Shown one piece after another: positions 19,078 to 28,555 of a stretch of 64,000 nucleotides of DNA. Each line of letters begins with the position of its first letter. The first letter of the stretch is position 1. The DNA lies in contig NZ_CP038853.1 in NCBI RefSeq assembly GCF_004792415.1, positions 3,906,001 through 3,970,000 of the forward strand. The letters run 5' to 3'. Source of the stretch: Pantoea vagans. GTDB taxonomy: Bacteria; Pseudomonadota; Gammaproteobacteria; Enterobacterales; Enterobacteriaceae. Both the position numbers and the translations under genes were made by a program. The notes beneath the pieces were generated by a model, which was not told where the DNA came from, did no database searches, and was given only the letters and a program-made list of their open reading frames with translations.

Positions 19078-19956
19078 TTAGAACAAGTCGTTAAGCGTTA
19101 CACCCACACCCAGACGCGTCTGGCGATGGTTGTAATCGATCAGTGATTCACCGTAGCCGCTAAACACCTGAGTATAGAAGCGGACGTGCTCGCTGATAGG
19201 GTAGCTCCAGCCCATTGTCGCGCCGCCATAACCGCTGTTCCAGTTATAGTTGCCCTCTACGCTGAAGATACTGTCGCCGAACTTATAGCCCAGCCGGGTG
19301 CGGTAGTAACCCATATATTTGGTGATGTCGGGATTATCATCGCTGCTCGCCCCTTCAGGGATGCGATACCAGGGTTTGATTTCCGCCAGGAAGTTACCGT
19401 TCTCCGCCATCAGACGCGCATAGACACGGTTCCAGCTGCGTGAGGTCGGGTCACTACGTCCGTTAGATTGGTGATTGAGACCCAGTTCGACATCACGCAG
19501 CGTCCAGCCACCCAGCGTGTAGTCGGTCGCCCAGCCGAGAAAAATCTGCGGCTCATAGTTGGTCTCACGGAAAGGTGATGACTCAGCACTATTCGACAGC
19601 TGCCACCAGGAACGCTGGGTATAAGAGGCTGCCAGCACCGAGTTGTCGCCCAGAATACCGCGCCACAGCGGAAACGCCAGGCTGAGCTGGAATTTCACTT
19701 CATCTTTGCGGGCGTTTTCACCCCAGTTATAAGATGAGATCGCCTCTTTATTGAGGTCGCTGGTATAGGTGTAGAGCAGATAGTTGTTCTCGTAAGGATA
19801 GAGAACAAACGGGTTATCATGCTTCTCCAGCAGGTTAGCAATAATGCTGCCCTGAACCTGTGGCGCGTCATGAACCTCTTTAATCCGGGCTTCATCCGCC
19901 TGCGCCAGCGCAGGAAATATCAACATTGCCGCCAGCAAGGCGCGATGCTTACGCAT
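19078..19956 (-). CDS. pldA: PldA, outer membrane phospholipase A1
   Basis: A 292-residue precursor (E. coli 289) with signal peptide MRKHRALLAAMLIFPALAQA cleaved after residue 20. The catalytic residues are exactly placed: His162 and Ser164 in GLNHQSNG and Asn176 in SRSWNRVYARL, equal to H142, S144 and N156 of the mature enzyme. It is a 12-strand barrel that dimerises with calcium and hydrolyses phospholipids misplaced in the outer leaflet. The upstream in-frame extension to 20031 is rejected because it lacks a signal peptide at its start. Confidence 0.97.
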   Translation of the reverse strand: MRKHRALLAAMLIFPALAQADEARIKEVHDAPQVQGSIIANLLEKHDNPFVLYPYENNYLLYTYTSDLNKEAISSYNWGENARKDEVKFQLSLAFPLWRGILGDNSVLAASYTQRSWWQLSNSAESSPFRETNYEPQIFLGWATDYTLGGWTLRDVELGLNHQSNGRSDPTSRSWNRVYARLMAENGNFLAEIKPWYRIPEGASSDDNPDITKYMGYYRTRLGYKFGDSIFSVEGNYNWNSGYGGATMGWSYPISEHVRFYTQVFSGYGESLIDYNHRQTRLGVGVTLNDLF

Positions 19957-20150
19957 AAAATTCTCCGGTGAGCAGCTGCGTATCAGAATAACTGAAAGGG
20001 TGTTGTAAAAAGCAGGCCATTCTACACGCAAATGGCAGTGAGCATGAGTGCTGATTTCTTAAACTGGAAACACCCTCGCAGGCGGCATAGAATACACAAC
20101 TCATTCATGTTCCGCGCCCCTCTGGCCCGATTTTTTCAGGACACATCATC

Positions 20151-20621
20151 ATGTCATCACCCGTGCTGACACCGCAGGACGCTCGCCAGCTGGTCGGCGA
20201 AATTTTTGTTTATCACATGCCGTTTAATCAGGCGTTAGGCCTGGAGCTGATGCGTCTTGACGCAGACTACGCTGAAATCAGCTTCAATAATAAATCCATG
20301 CTGGTGGGCAATCAGGCGCAGCAGATTCTGCACGGTGGTGTTATCGCGTCTGTCCTCGATGTGGCCGCGGGCATGGTCTGCGTCAGTAATGCGTTAACCC
20401 GTCAGGAGAGCATCAGCGAAGCGGATCTGCGCCAGCGTCTGTCACGCATGGGCACCATCGACATGCGCGTTGACTATCTGCGTCCCGGACGCGGCGAGCG
20501 CTTCACCGCCACCAGCAGCCTGCTGCGCGCTGGCAACAAAGTCGCCGTGGCGCGCGTGGAACTGCACAATCAACAGGGCGATTATATCGCCACGGCTACC
20601 GCCACCTATCTTATCGGCTAA
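20151..20621 (+). CDS. yigI: YigI, hotdog-fold acyl-CoA thioesterase
   Basis: A 156-residue PaaI/YigI-type thioesterase. The hotdog central-helix motif [21 protein letters not shown] and the [17 protein letters not shown] strand are clear. E. coli YigI has been linked to medium- and long-chain acyl-CoA hydrolysis. AGGA lies nine bases before the ATG. It is divergent from pldA and ends 23 bases before rarD on the same strand, so the two are probably cotranscribed. Confidence 0.92.
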   Translation: MSSPVLTPQDARQLVGEIFVYHMPFNQALGLELMRLDADYAEISFNNKSMLVGNQAQQILHGGVIASVLDVAAGMVCVSNALTRQESISEADLRQRLSRMGTIDMRVDYLRPGRGERFTATSSLLRAGNKVAVARVELHNQQGDYIATATATYLIG

Positions 20622-20644
20622 CCACGCCACTGAATGGATCGCAT

Positions 20645-21544
20645 ATGGATACGCAACAAACCCGCCAGGGCGTTGGCTTTGCACTGGGTGCCTACTTTAT
20701 CTGGGGCATTGCGCCCGCCTATTTCAAGCTGGTCAAACAGGTTCCCGCCACAGAAATCATGACGCACCGGGTGATCTGGTCGGCACTCTTTATGCTGTTG
20801 CTGATTACCCTGAGCCGCAGCTGGCCCGGCGTTCGCAGCGTATTGCGCCAGCCCAAAAAAGTGCTGTTGCTGGCGATCACGGCGCTGACGATTGGCGGCA
20901 ACTGGCTGCTGTTTATCTGGGCGGTCAACAATCAGCATATGCTGGAGGCCAGCCTGGGCTACTTTATTAACCCGCTGATCAACGTGGTGTTCGGCATGCT
21001 GTTTCTGCGCGAACGTTTTCGCCGCCTGCAGTGGCTGGCCGTGCTGCTGGCCACCGTCGGCGTGCTGGTGCAGCTGTGGCAGTTTGGATCCTTGCCGGTT
21101 ATCGCACTCGGCCTGGCCCTGAGCTTTGCCGTTTATGGTCTGATGCGCAAAAAGATCCAGGTCGATGCACAGAGCGGCATGCTGATTGAAACTCTGTGGC
21201 TGTTTCCGCTGGCGGCGATTTACCTGTTCGGCTTTGCCGACAGCGCCACCAGCCATTTATCGGCGAACCCGCTGAGTCTCAACCTGAAACTGATTGCAGC
21301 AGGTATTGTGACCACCATTCCACTGATGCTGTTTGCGGCGGCCTGCAGCCGGCTGCGCCTCTCAACGGTCGGTTTCTTTCAGTACCTCGGCCCGACGCTG
21401 ATGTTTGTGCTGGCGGTGGCGTTTTACGGTGAAACTATCACGCCAGACAAGATGGTGACGTTTGGCTTTATCTGGCTGGCGCTGCTGGTGTTTGTCTGCG
21501 ATGCGGTGGCGTTTTCATTCCGTTCCCGCGCGCGCATAGCGTGA
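20645..21544 (+). CDS. rarD: RarD, EamA-family permease
   Basis: A 299-residue protein with ten membrane helices. It starts GVGFALGAYFIWGIAPAYFKLV and contains the RarD-specific ASLGYFINPLINVVFGMLFLRERF. RarD was first noted through chloramphenicol sensitivity; its substrate is not settled. The last 30 bases overlap the end of the convergent AbrB-family gene, so no terminator can lie between the two coding regions. Confidence 0.94.
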   Translation: MDTQQTRQGVGFALGAYFIWGIAPAYFKLVKQVPATEIMTHRVIWSALFMLLLITLSRSWPGVRSVLRQPKKVLLLAITALTIGGNWLLFIWAVNNQHMLEASLGYFINPLINVVFGMLFLRERFRRLQWLAVLLATVGVLVQLWQFGSLPVIALGLALSFAVYGLMRKKIQVDAQSGMLIETLWLFPLAAIYLFGFADSATSHLSANPLSLNLKLIAAGIVTTIPLMLFAAACSRLRLSTVGFFQYLGPTLMFVLAVAFYGETITPDKMVTFGFIWLALLVFVCDAVAFSFRSRARIA

Positions 21545-22567
21545 AATAAAGCGCGCTAAAGCCGGGCCGGTCAGCAGGATGGTAAAGAGACGCAACGTCT
21601 GCATCGCCATTACAAATGCCATGTTGACCTGGGTTCCCGCAGCAATAATCGCCACCGTGTCCAGTCCGCCTGGGCTGGTGGCGAGATAGGCCGTCATCAG
21701 ATCGATATCCAGCATGCGCGTCAGTATCCAGGCCAACCCGCCACACAACAGCATCAGCCCGAAGATTGAGGCCAGCATCTGCGGCAGCGTGCGCAGTGCC
21801 AGCAGAAAAATCGGGCGGGTAAAACGTAATCCCACGCTCCAGCCAATCAGCGCATAGGCTACGGCCAGCAGCCATTCCGGCACCTGTAACACTGCGATTT
21901 CGCTGCTGTTCAGTACCGCACCCGCCAGCGCGGGCAGCAGTAATGCGCCAGAGGGGATGCGCAGTCGTGTGCCCAGCCACGCGCCCGTCAGCATCACCAC
22001 CAGCGTAATCGCAAAGCCATAATTCAGCGCGGGAAACCAGAGCAGCGAGATGCTGTGCGCTTCATCGCCCAGCCCGATACGCGCGACCAGCGCGGCGGCC
22101 GAGGCGACAAACAGCACCCGCAGATACTGCATAAACGCCACCAGCCGTACATCAGCGCCGAAGTCACCCGCCATCGCCACCATGGCCGAAGCACCGCCCG
22201 GCGACGAGCCCCAGGCGCCGGTCGGACCAGGCAGATGGCTGAAGCGCACCAGCAGAAAGCCGGACAGGCCGCTGGCCGCCAGCGTCAGCAGCAGCACCGC
22301 CAGCACGATTGGCCACTCCTGAATCAGCGGTGTCAGAATTGAAGGCGAGAGGCTCTGGGCAATCATGCAACCCAGCACAGCCTGGGCAAGCAGGAAGAAT
22401 CGTTTATCAATCCGCAGCGTGGCACCTGACAGCCCCATCACCACACCCACCATCATCGGTCCCAGTAGCAGCGCGGCGGGTACATGAAAATAGTGCAGCA
22501 CCGCGCCCAGTAGTACCGAGATCAACAGCAGCAGCGTCCACTGCATGCGTAACGAAAAAGCATCCAT
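21515..22567 (-). CDS. AbrB-family inner membrane protein
   Basis: A 350-residue protein with about ten membrane helices in two related halves (AbrB duplication family): LLLGPMMVGVVMGLSG with GPTGAWGSSPGGASAMVAMAGDFGAD in the first half, GALLLPALAGAVLNSS with ATSPGGLDTVAIIAAGTQVNMAFVMAMQTLRLF in the second. Each half carries an SPGG motif. E. coli AbrB was reported to affect aidB expression, but the transport function is unknown. In E. coli the gene is far from rarD. Here its 3' end overlaps rarD by 30 bases. Confidence 0.88.
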   Translation of the reverse strand: MDAFSLRMQWTLLLLISVLLGAVLHYFHVPAALLLGPMMVGVVMGLSGATLRIDKRFFLLAQAVLGCMIAQSLSPSILTPLIQEWPIVLAVLLLTLAASGLSGFLLVRFSHLPGPTGAWGSSPGGASAMVAMAGDFGADVRLVAFMQYLRVLFVASAAALVARIGLGDEAHSISLLWFPALNYGFAITLVVMLTGAWLGTRLRIPSGALLLPALAGAVLNSSEIAVLQVPEWLLAVAYALIGWSVGLRFTRPIFLLALRTLPQMLASIFGLMLLCGGLAWILTRMLDIDLMTAYLATSPGGLDTVAIIAAGTQVNMAFVMAMQTLRLFTILLTGPALARFISRYARAGTE

Positions 22568-22635
22568 AAGAAGTTAATTATTTGTAAAAACAGGAAGGTC
22601 AGAGTACGCAGAAATCGGGACGGGAGCCAGCAGAA

Positions 22636-22656
22636 CGGGCCATCTGAGATGACCCG
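22636..22656 (-). terminator. Possible corA terminator hairpin
   Basis: On the minus strand, CGGGTCATC-TCA-GATGGCCCG forms a nine-pair stem with one wobble eight bases after the corA stop. The T-run is weak. Confidence 0.45.
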
Positions 22657-22664
22657 CTCGTGTT

Positions 22665-23618
22665 TCAAAGCCAGTTTTTGCGCTTGAAGTAGAGATAGGG
22701 CGCCAGTCCGGCCAGAATCATCAGGCCTATGGCTGCGGGATAACCGAAGCTCCACTTCAGTTCCGGCATAAACTCGAAGTTCATTCCGTAGCTGGAAGCG
22801 ACCAGCGTCGGCGGCAGAAACACTACCGAGACCACCGAGAAGATCTTGATGATGCGGTTCTGTTCGATGTTGATAAAGCCCATCGCCGCCTGCATCAGGA
22901 AGTTGACCTTCTGGAATAGTGATTCGTTATGCGGCAGCAGCGATTCGATATCGCGCAGAATTTCCCGTGCCTGCTCCAGCTGATTGCCCGGCAACCGCGC
23001 TTTACGCACCAGGAAGTTCAGGGCGCGCTGGGTATCCATCAGGCAGAGACGCACCTTCCAGCCGATATCTTCCAGTTCCGCTAAGCGTGACAGCGCCTGA
23101 TCGTACTCTTCGCCCTGCTGACCTTCCATGATCACCCGGCTGAGTTTCTCCAGCGCGCTGTAGATGTTCTCGATTTCATCCGCCAGCTGTTCGATTTTGG
23201 TTTCAAACAGGTCGAGCAGCAGCTCAAAGGCGTTGCCGTCGATCAGGGTCTGGTTACGGGCACGCATGCGATAGAGGCGGAAAGCGGGCAGCTCACGTTC
23301 ACGCAGCGTGTAGAGGCGGCCTTCACGAATGGTGAACGCCACGGTGGAGTTACCGGCGTGATCGTCAGCATCTTCATAGAAGAAGAAGGAGTGGATATGC
23401 AGACCATCTTCATCTTCGAAGAAGCGTGCCGAGGCCTCGATATCTTCCAGCTCTGGCCGTGTTGCCAGGCTCTGGCCCAGCTCGGTTTGCACCCGGTCAC
23501 GTTCGCCCTCTTCCGGCTCGATCAGATCGACCCAGACGGAGGTGGTCAGTTTGTCGTTTTCGTCTTCCAGCTCCAGTCGCGTCAGGCGGCTGTGATCCAG
23601 TTTAAATGCGCTCAGCAT
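22665..23618 (-). CDS. corA: CorA, magnesium/cobalt/nickel transporter
   Basis: A 317-residue protein (E. coli 316) that forms a pentameric inner membrane channel for Mg2+. The family signature GMN lies in [20 protein letters not shown] between the two C-terminal helices, and the tail ends YFKRKNWL. The start MLSAFKL has GGGGAG seven bases upstream; the in-frame ATG at 23633 is rejected. A 300-bp untranslated leader with a strong hairpin precedes it, as expected for a Mg2+-responsive leader. Confidence 0.97.
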   Translation of the reverse strand: MLSAFKLDHSRLTRLELEDENDKLTTSVWVDLIEPEEGERDRVQTELGQSLATRPELEDIEASARFFEDEDGLHIHSFFFYEDADDHAGNSTVAFTIREGRLYTLRERELPAFRLYRMRARNQTLIDGNAFELLLDLFETKIEQLADEIENIYSALEKLSRVIMEGQQGEEYDQALSRLAELEDIGWKVRLCLMDTQRALNFLVRKARLPGNQLEQAREILRDIESLLPHNESLFQKVNFLMQAAMGFINIEQNRIIKIFSVVSVVFLPPTLVASSYGMNFEFMPELKWSFGYPAAIGLMILAGLAPYLYFKRKNWL

Positions 23619-23919
23619 AGCAATACTCCCCATTGCAGACTAAATGGGACAAAGCGGTCCGCCGTTCCTTTAAAAGGAACAGGCAGCCTGAACACGGAAA
23701 CAGAGTTTCAAAGATAAATCAGTGCTGACTCGCGCGACGGAATCAAAAGGGAGGTCGCTGATAACCGCTAAGGCTACCCGCGTAAAGAGGTAGCCTTAGA
23801 TGTTATGCCTGGTATCCAGGTCATTGAGCCAGCATCGACTGGGCGTGTCCAAGGCATTGTCCTCTCATGATAATAGTGGGCGCATGTTACGCTGAGACGA
23901 AAAAGCCGTCAACCGCGCG
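23619..23919 (-). promoter_or_regulatory. corA 5' leader with candidate leader peptide and hairpin
   Basis: This 301-bp region upstream of corA has no annotated gene. It contains a perfect 11-bp hairpin and two short reading frames that end before or inside it (23821-23868, 15 residues; 23774-23857, 27 residues). In Salmonella the corA leader contains the small ORF corL, whose translation controls Rho-dependent termination. The similarity in layout is suggestive; I cannot confirm sequence homology. Confidence 0.5.
23768..23799 (-). promoter_or_regulatory. Perfect 11-bp hairpin in corA leader
   Basis: CTAAGGCTACC and GGTAGCCTTAG are exact inverted repeats with a ten-base loop. There is no T-run, so it is unlikely to be a simple terminator; it could be an RNA switch element or could block ribosomes. 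Confidence 0.7.
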
Positions 23920-26082
23920 CTAAAGCGTTTCCAGCTTCGCGTAAGCCGCCACCAGCCACTTGATTCCCTGCCCCTGAAACGCCACCTGCAGGCGGCTGTG
24001 CTCACCGCTGCCTTCCAGATTAATGATGGTGCCTTCGCCAAATTTTGCGTGATGAACACGCTGGCCCAGCGCGAATCCACTGTCATTTTTGGTCACCGGC
24101 GCACCCATCCGCTGATGGTTGACCGGACGGCTGACGCTGGCGCGCAGACGCACTTCTTCAATGCAGGTCTCGGGCAGTTCGCCGATAAAACGGGAAGGCC
24201 GGTGATACACTTCCTTACCATAGAGTCGGCGGGTTTCGGCATAGGTCAGCGTCAGCTTAAGCATCGCGCGGGTCACACCGACATACGCCAGACGACGCTC
24301 CTCTTCCAGCCGCCCGCCTTCATCCAGCGACATCTGGCTTGGGAACATCCCCTCTTCCATACCGACGATAAAGACCTGACTGAACTCCAGCCCTTTGGCC
24401 GAGTGCAGCGTCATCAGCTGAACCGCATCCTGCCATTTGTCTGCCTGACCTTCGCCCGCTTCCAGCGCCGCATGGGATAAGAAGGCCTGCAGCGGCATCA
24501 GATCTTCATCTTCATCCTGATAGCTGAACTGACGCGTTGCCGTCACCAGCTCCTCAAGGTTTTCGATACGCGCCTGGCCCTTCTCGCCTTTTTCCTGCTC
24601 ATACATCAGCCACAGGCCGGAGTCTTTGATAACCCGGTCGGTCTGAACATGCAGCGGTAATTCGGCGGTTTCGGTAGCCAGTGAATCGACCAGCTCACAG
24701 AAGCGTTGCAGCGCAGACGCGGCGCGGCCAGCCAGTGCGCGACTTTGCAGCAGTTCGCGCGTGGCCTGCCACAGCGTCATCTGACGTTCACGCGCCGTCT
24801 GACGCACCACGTCGAGCGTGCGATCGCCCACGCCGCGCGTCGGGGTATTCACTACGCGCTCAAAGGCGGCGTCGTCATTGCGGTTCGCCATCAGACGCAG
24901 ATAGGAGAGCGCATCTTTGATCTCCTGACGTTCGAAGAAGCGCATGCCGCCATAAATACGGTACGGCATGCTGCTCTGCAGCAGCGCCTCTTCCAGCACG
25001 CGCGACTGGGCGTTGCTGCGATAGAGAATGGCGCAGTCGTTGAGCGCACCGCCGTTCTCCATCCAGACCTTGATACGGTTCACGACAAAGCGCGCTTCAT
25101 CCAGCTCATTAAAGGCGCAATAGATAGAGATCGGTTCGCCATCGCTGCCTTCGGTCCAGAGCTCTTTACCCAGACGGCCATTGTTATTGGCGATCAGGGC
25201 GTTGGCCGCTTTCAGGATGTTATTGGTTGAGCGGTAGTTCTGCTCCAGACGGATCGTTTCTGCACCAGGGAAATCCTGCAGGAAGCGCTGAATATTCTCG
25301 ACCTGTGCGCCGCGCCAGCCGTAGATCGACTGGTCATCATCGCCCACGATGATCACCCGGCCGCTGTCGCCCGCCAGCATCCGAATCCAGGCATACTGAA
25401 TGTTGTTAGTATCCTGAAACTCATCCACCAGCACGTTGGTAAAGCGTTCGCGGTAGTGATTGAGGATATGCGGCTTGTTGAGCCAGAGTTCATGGGCGCG
25501 CAGCAGCAGCTCAGCAAAGTCGACTAAACCCGCACGGTCACAGGCTTCCTGATAGGCCTGATAGATGCGCAGCCAGGTCTGCTCAATCGGATTGCCATAA
25601 CTTTCAATGTGCTTTGGCCGCAGGCCTTCATCTTTTTTGCCGTTGATGTACCACATGCCCTGGCGCGCAGGCCACTGCTTGTCATCAAGGTTCATCGATT
25701 TGATCAGGCGCTTGAGCAGACGCAGTTGGTCTTCGCTGTCGAGGATCTGAAAATCCTGCGGCAGACCGGCGTCAAGATGGTGGGCGCGCAGTAAACGGTG
25801 CGCCAGACCGTGGAAGGTGCCGATCCACATTCCGCCCTGGCTGGTGCCGATCAGATGCTCGATACGGTGACGCATCTCCGCGGCTGCTTTATTGGTAAAG
25901 GTCACCGCCATAATCGAATAGGGTGAGCAGTTCTCTACTGACATCAGCCAGGCAATGCGATGCACCAGCACCCGCGTTTTACCACTGCCCGCGCCTGCCA
26001 GCACCAGCAGGTTACTGCGCGGAGCCGCAACGGCCGCGCGCTGATTGTCATTCAAACCGTCGAGCAGTTCAGAAACGTCCAT
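23920..26082 (-). CDS. uvrD: UvrD, DNA helicase II
   Basis: A 720-residue superfamily 1 helicase, the same length as E. coli UvrD. It unwinds DNA 3'-5' in nucleotide excision repair and methyl-directed mismatch repair. Walker [10 protein letters not shown] (about 29-37), [31 protein letters not shown] and VGVTRA motifs are all present. The C-terminal Tudor-like part (GQRVHHAKFGEGTIINLEG) is intact. The start MDVSELLDGLND matches E. coli; the ATG two codons upstream is an alternative. A LexA box lies about 140 bases upstream. Confidence 0.98.
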   Translation of the reverse strand: MDVSELLDGLNDNQRAAVAAPRSNLLVLAGAGSGKTRVLVHRIAWLMSVENCSPYSIMAVTFTNKAAAEMRHRIEHLIGTSQGGMWIGTFHGLAHRLLRAHHLDAGLPQDFQILDSEDQLRLLKRLIKSMNLDDKQWPARQGMWYINGKKDEGLRPKHIESYGNPIEQTWLRIYQAYQEACDRAGLVDFAELLLRAHELWLNKPHILNHYRERFTNVLVDEFQDTNNIQYAWIRMLAGDSGRVIIVGDDDQSIYGWRGAQVENIQRFLQDFPGAETIRLEQNYRSTNNILKAANALIANNNGRLGKELWTEGSDGEPISIYCAFNELDEARFVVNRIKVWMENGGALNDCAILYRSNAQSRVLEEALLQSSMPYRIYGGMRFFERQEIKDALSYLRLMANRNDDAAFERVVNTPTRGVGDRTLDVVRQTARERQMTLWQATRELLQSRALAGRAASALQRFCELVDSLATETAELPLHVQTDRVIKDSGLWLMYEQEKGEKGQARIENLEELVTATRQFSYQDEDEDLMPLQAFLSHAALEAGEGQADKWQDAVQLMTLHSAKGLEFSQVFIVGMEEGMFPSQMSLDEGGRLEEERRLAYVGVTRAMLKLTLTYAETRRLYGKEVYHRPSRFIGELPETCIEEVRLRASVSRPVNHQRMGAPVTKNDSGFALGQRVHHAKFGEGTIINLEGSGEHSRLQVAFQGQGIKWLVAAYAKLETL

Positions 26083-26144
26083 AAGCACCGTTTACCAGAG
26101 AAAAACGCCGTCGCCGCGTTGTTTATTCCGCCTGCCGCAAGGCA

Positions 26145-26171
26145 GTGTCGCGGCCAGTCAGGCGGCGACAC
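26145..26171 (-). promoter_or_regulatory. Hairpin in the uvrD leader
   Basis: GTGTCGC and GCGACAC form a seven-pair stem, followed on the minus strand by a second small hairpin CTGCC-TTGC-GGCAG. Transcription attenuation has been reported in the E. coli uvrD leader; these stems are candidates, but neither has a T-run. Confidence 0.4.
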
Positions 26172-26216
26172 AGGTGCCGGATAAGGGACGGCGGCAAAGC
26201 AGAGAAGAGGAGACGA

Positions 26217-26232
26217 CTGGATAAATTTACAG
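26217..26232 (-). promoter_or_regulatory. LexA (SOS) box of uvrD
   Basis: On the minus strand, CTGTAAATTTATCCAG matches CTGT-N8-ACAG except for one base, and it ends in CCAG like the E. coli uvrD box. It lies directly before the uvrD leader, just after the yigB stop codon. It supports DNA-damage induction of uvrD. Confidence 0.85.
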
Positions 26233-26235
26233 CCA

Positions 26236-26952
26236 TTATAGCAGTGAGGTGAGTGATGCCAACCGCGAAATTTCGACATGCGGCAACAGGCGCGCATCCG
26301 GGATATGCATCAGGTTGCCCTGACGCAGGTTAATCCAGCAGGCCTGCATGCCGCAGCGCAGTGAGCCGGCGACATCGGTAGTCAGGTCGTCGCCCACATG
26401 CAGAATGTGTTGTGGCGCGATATCAAGGCGTTGCGCGGCAAGCTGATACATATCCTGCCACGGCTTGGCGCGCCCGTCAGGTCCGGCCCGCAGCGTGAAC
26501 TGAAAGTATTCAGCGATGCCCATTTTTTCCGGGCTGGCGTTGCCGTTGGTGACTGCCACCAGCGGGATTTTTTCCGCCAGCGCCTTCAGCGTCTGATGCG
26601 TCTCATCCGGCATCTCGACCTGACTCCGCCACTGATGGAACACCGCCATCACGTCTGCCGCACCCGCGGTCGCTTCCGCAGCAGAGAGGCCGATATTGAG
26701 CATCGCCAGCTCCACCGAACGGCGTCGCCACTCTGAAACGTCATGATAGATTTCAGGCTCGCGCTGCAGCAATTCATCGCGCAGCTGCTGATAATCCTGC
26801 GGCGTGAAGTCACGCAGCGCCGGATGAAAAGCCTGCAAAGCGGCGTGAGACTCCAGCGTGGTGCGACGGATTACCGGATAATTATCGTAGAGCGTGTCAT
26901 CAAGATCGAAAGTCATGGCTTTAATGGCCGACAGCGGACGATAAAACTTCAT
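26236..26952 (-). CDS. yigB: YigB, HAD-family phosphatase (FMN/5-amino-6-(5-phosphoribitylamino)uracil phosphatase)
   Basis: A 238-residue HAD hydrolase, the same length as E. coli YigB. Motif I DLDDTL is at about 16-21, VAVTNG is motif II, and [13 protein letters not shown] carries the metal-binding acids. YigB dephosphorylates FMN and the riboflavin precursor. Its ATG overlaps the xerC stop codon (ATGA), indicating translational coupling in the lptM-dapF-DUF484-xerC-yigB-uvrD run. Confidence 0.94.
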   Translation of the reverse strand: MKFYRPLSAIKAMTFDLDDTLYDNYPVIRRTTLESHAALQAFHPALRDFTPQDYQQLRDELLQREPEIYHDVSEWRRRSVELAMLNIGLSAAEATAGAADVMAVFHQWRSQVEMPDETHQTLKALAEKIPLVAVTNGNASPEKMGIAEYFQFTLRAGPDGRAKPWQDMYQLAAQRLDIAPQHILHVGDDLTTDVAGSLRCGMQACWINLRQGNLMHIPDARLLPHVEISRLASLTSLL

Positions 26953-27854
26953 TCGTTCTTTCCTCGTTTGGCGCGGGGATGCGCAGCGTCATACACCGAA
27001 GCCAGATGCTGGAAGTCGAGATGGGTGTAGATCTGGGTCGTCGAGAGGTTCGCATGCCCCAGCAACTCCTGCACGGCGCGCAGGTCGCCGCTGGATTCCA
27101 GCAGATGCGTGGCAAAAGAGTGTCGCAGCTTATGCGGATGGATATGGCTCGCCACACCCTGTCTGACGCCCCATCCGGCAAAGCGTTTCTGCACGTTACG
27201 GGGGGAGATGCGGTTGCCGCGCGTCGACAGGAACAGCGCATCATCCTGGCCGCCAAAGTTTTCACGCAGCGGCAGCCAGTGCTGGATCCAGGTGACTGCC
27301 GTGCGACCAATCGGCACCCGGCGCTCTTTGCTGCCCTTACCCACGACCCACACTTCGCCGGAATCGAGGTCGACGTGGCGGCAATCCATATTCACCAGCT
27401 CGGAGAGACGCAGCCCGCCGCCATACATCACTTCCAGCATCGCGCGATCACGCACCGCCAGCGGATCGTTAAGGTCGATCTCCAGCAGCTGATTCACTTC
27501 ATCCACATCGATATTTTTAGGCAGATGGCGCGCTTTACGCGGCGTCATCACCCCTTTGGCCGGATTGGCGGAGAGCAGACCCTGGCTTACCTGCCAGTCG
27601 AGAAAACTGCGCAGGGCGGAGAGGCGCAGCGCGAGGCTGCTGGCAGAAAGTCCGGCGCGACGGCTGCGTGCCGCCATACTGCGCACCTGTGCCGGTTCCA
27701 GCTGTGCCCAGCTGCCGAGCTTCATCTCATCCGCAATTGCCACCAGCGCGGCAAGCTGGCGCGCATAGCTGCTCTGGGTTAACGGACTCAGCTGGCGCTC
27801 CACTTTCAGGTAGCGCAGAAATCCGTCGACGGCCTCCTGCAGTCCGCTGCTCAT
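26949..27854 (-). CDS. xerC: XerC, site-specific tyrosine recombinase
   Basis: A 301-residue tyrosine recombinase that, with XerD, resolves chromosome dimers at dif. All catalytic residues are visible: Arg149 (GLRLSEL), Lys173 (GKGSKERR), His241 and Arg244 ([10 protein letters not shown]), His267 (LGHANLS) and nucleophile Tyr276 (TTQIYTHLD). The N-terminal SAM-like domain covers about 5-90. Both ends overlap neighbours by four bases (ATGA), DUF484 upstream and yigB downstream. Confidence 0.98.
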   Translation of the reverse strand: MSSGLQEAVDGFLRYLKVERQLSPLTQSSYARQLAALVAIADEMKLGSWAQLEPAQVRSMAARSRRAGLSASSLALRLSALRSFLDWQVSQGLLSANPAKGVMTPRKARHLPKNIDVDEVNQLLEIDLNDPLAVRDRAMLEVMYGGGLRLSELVNMDCRHVDLDSGEVWVVGKGSKERRVPIGRTAVTWIQHWLPLRENFGGQDDALFLSTRGNRISPRNVQKRFAGWGVRQGVASHIHPHKLRHSFATHLLESSGDLRAVQELLGHANLSTTQIYTHLDFQHLASVYDAAHPRAKRGKNE

Positions 27855-28555
27855 GCGCGCTCAACCCAGCGGGAAAGCAGGCCAGGCATCATCTGTGACA
27901 GGTGCTGCAACAGCAGCGTTCCCATGCCCGACTGATAGTGCTGGCTGTCACGGCTGCTGAACACCAGCACGCCGAGATCGCCCTCTTCGCCCATCAGCGA
28001 CATCGCAACCGAGCCAATTGCTTTGGCCTGTGGTAGCAGCAGCAGCAGTTCCGGCCCATTGATATTACCGAGATAGTGGTGCTGGTTGCCGAAACGCTGA
28101 ATACGCAGCGGCTCAAACGCCTGACGCGACAGGCTCAGCTGGAAGAAATCGGAGGGGGCACCCAGCAGCCATTTGTCGCTGAACAGCCGCACATTGGCAC
28201 CCGCCAGGCCCAGCTCACGCGCCCAGCGATGCAGACGGTTGAGCATATCCTGCAGCGAATCAGCCGCGGCCAGATGACTTTCCAGCGACAGCAAACGGTC
28301 AAACAGCTCATGGTTCGCGCTGGCCTGCTCCATCAGCAGCGTGATCTCTTCTTCCAGCCGCTGAATGTGGTTGCGTTGCCGCGCCATATGCCACTCGACC
28401 AGTGACACGCTGCCGCGCACCGGATGCGGCACCGCCATCTGTTCAACTTCACGGGCATTACGGATGAAGAAATCGGGATTCTGCCGCAGATAATCACTGA
28501 CGGCCTGATCGTCCAGCAGAACCGAACTGTCAGCCTGCTCTTCGATATTTTTCAT
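27851..28555 (-). CDS. yigA: DUF484 family protein (YigA-like)
   Basis: A 234-residue DUF484 protein in the place of E. coli yigA between dapF and xerC. The N-terminal [19 protein letters not shown] motif is typical, followed by a short coiled coil (about 60-100) and a GAF-like domain. The function is unknown. The true start is [11 protein letters not shown] because its ATG overlaps the dapF stop (ATGA). It is coupled to xerC at the other end. Confidence 0.92.
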   Translation of the reverse strand: MKNIEEQADSSVLLDDQAVSDYLRQNPDFFIRNAREVEQMAVPHPVRGSVSLVEWHMARQRNHIQRLEEEITLLMEQASANHELFDRLLSLESHLAAADSLQDMLNRLHRWARELGLAGANVRLFSDKWLLGAPSDFFQLSLSRQAFEPLRIQRFGNQHHYLGNINGPELLLLLPQAKAIGSVAMSLMGEEGDLGVLVFSSRDSQHYQSGMGTLLLQHLSQMMPGLLSRWVERA

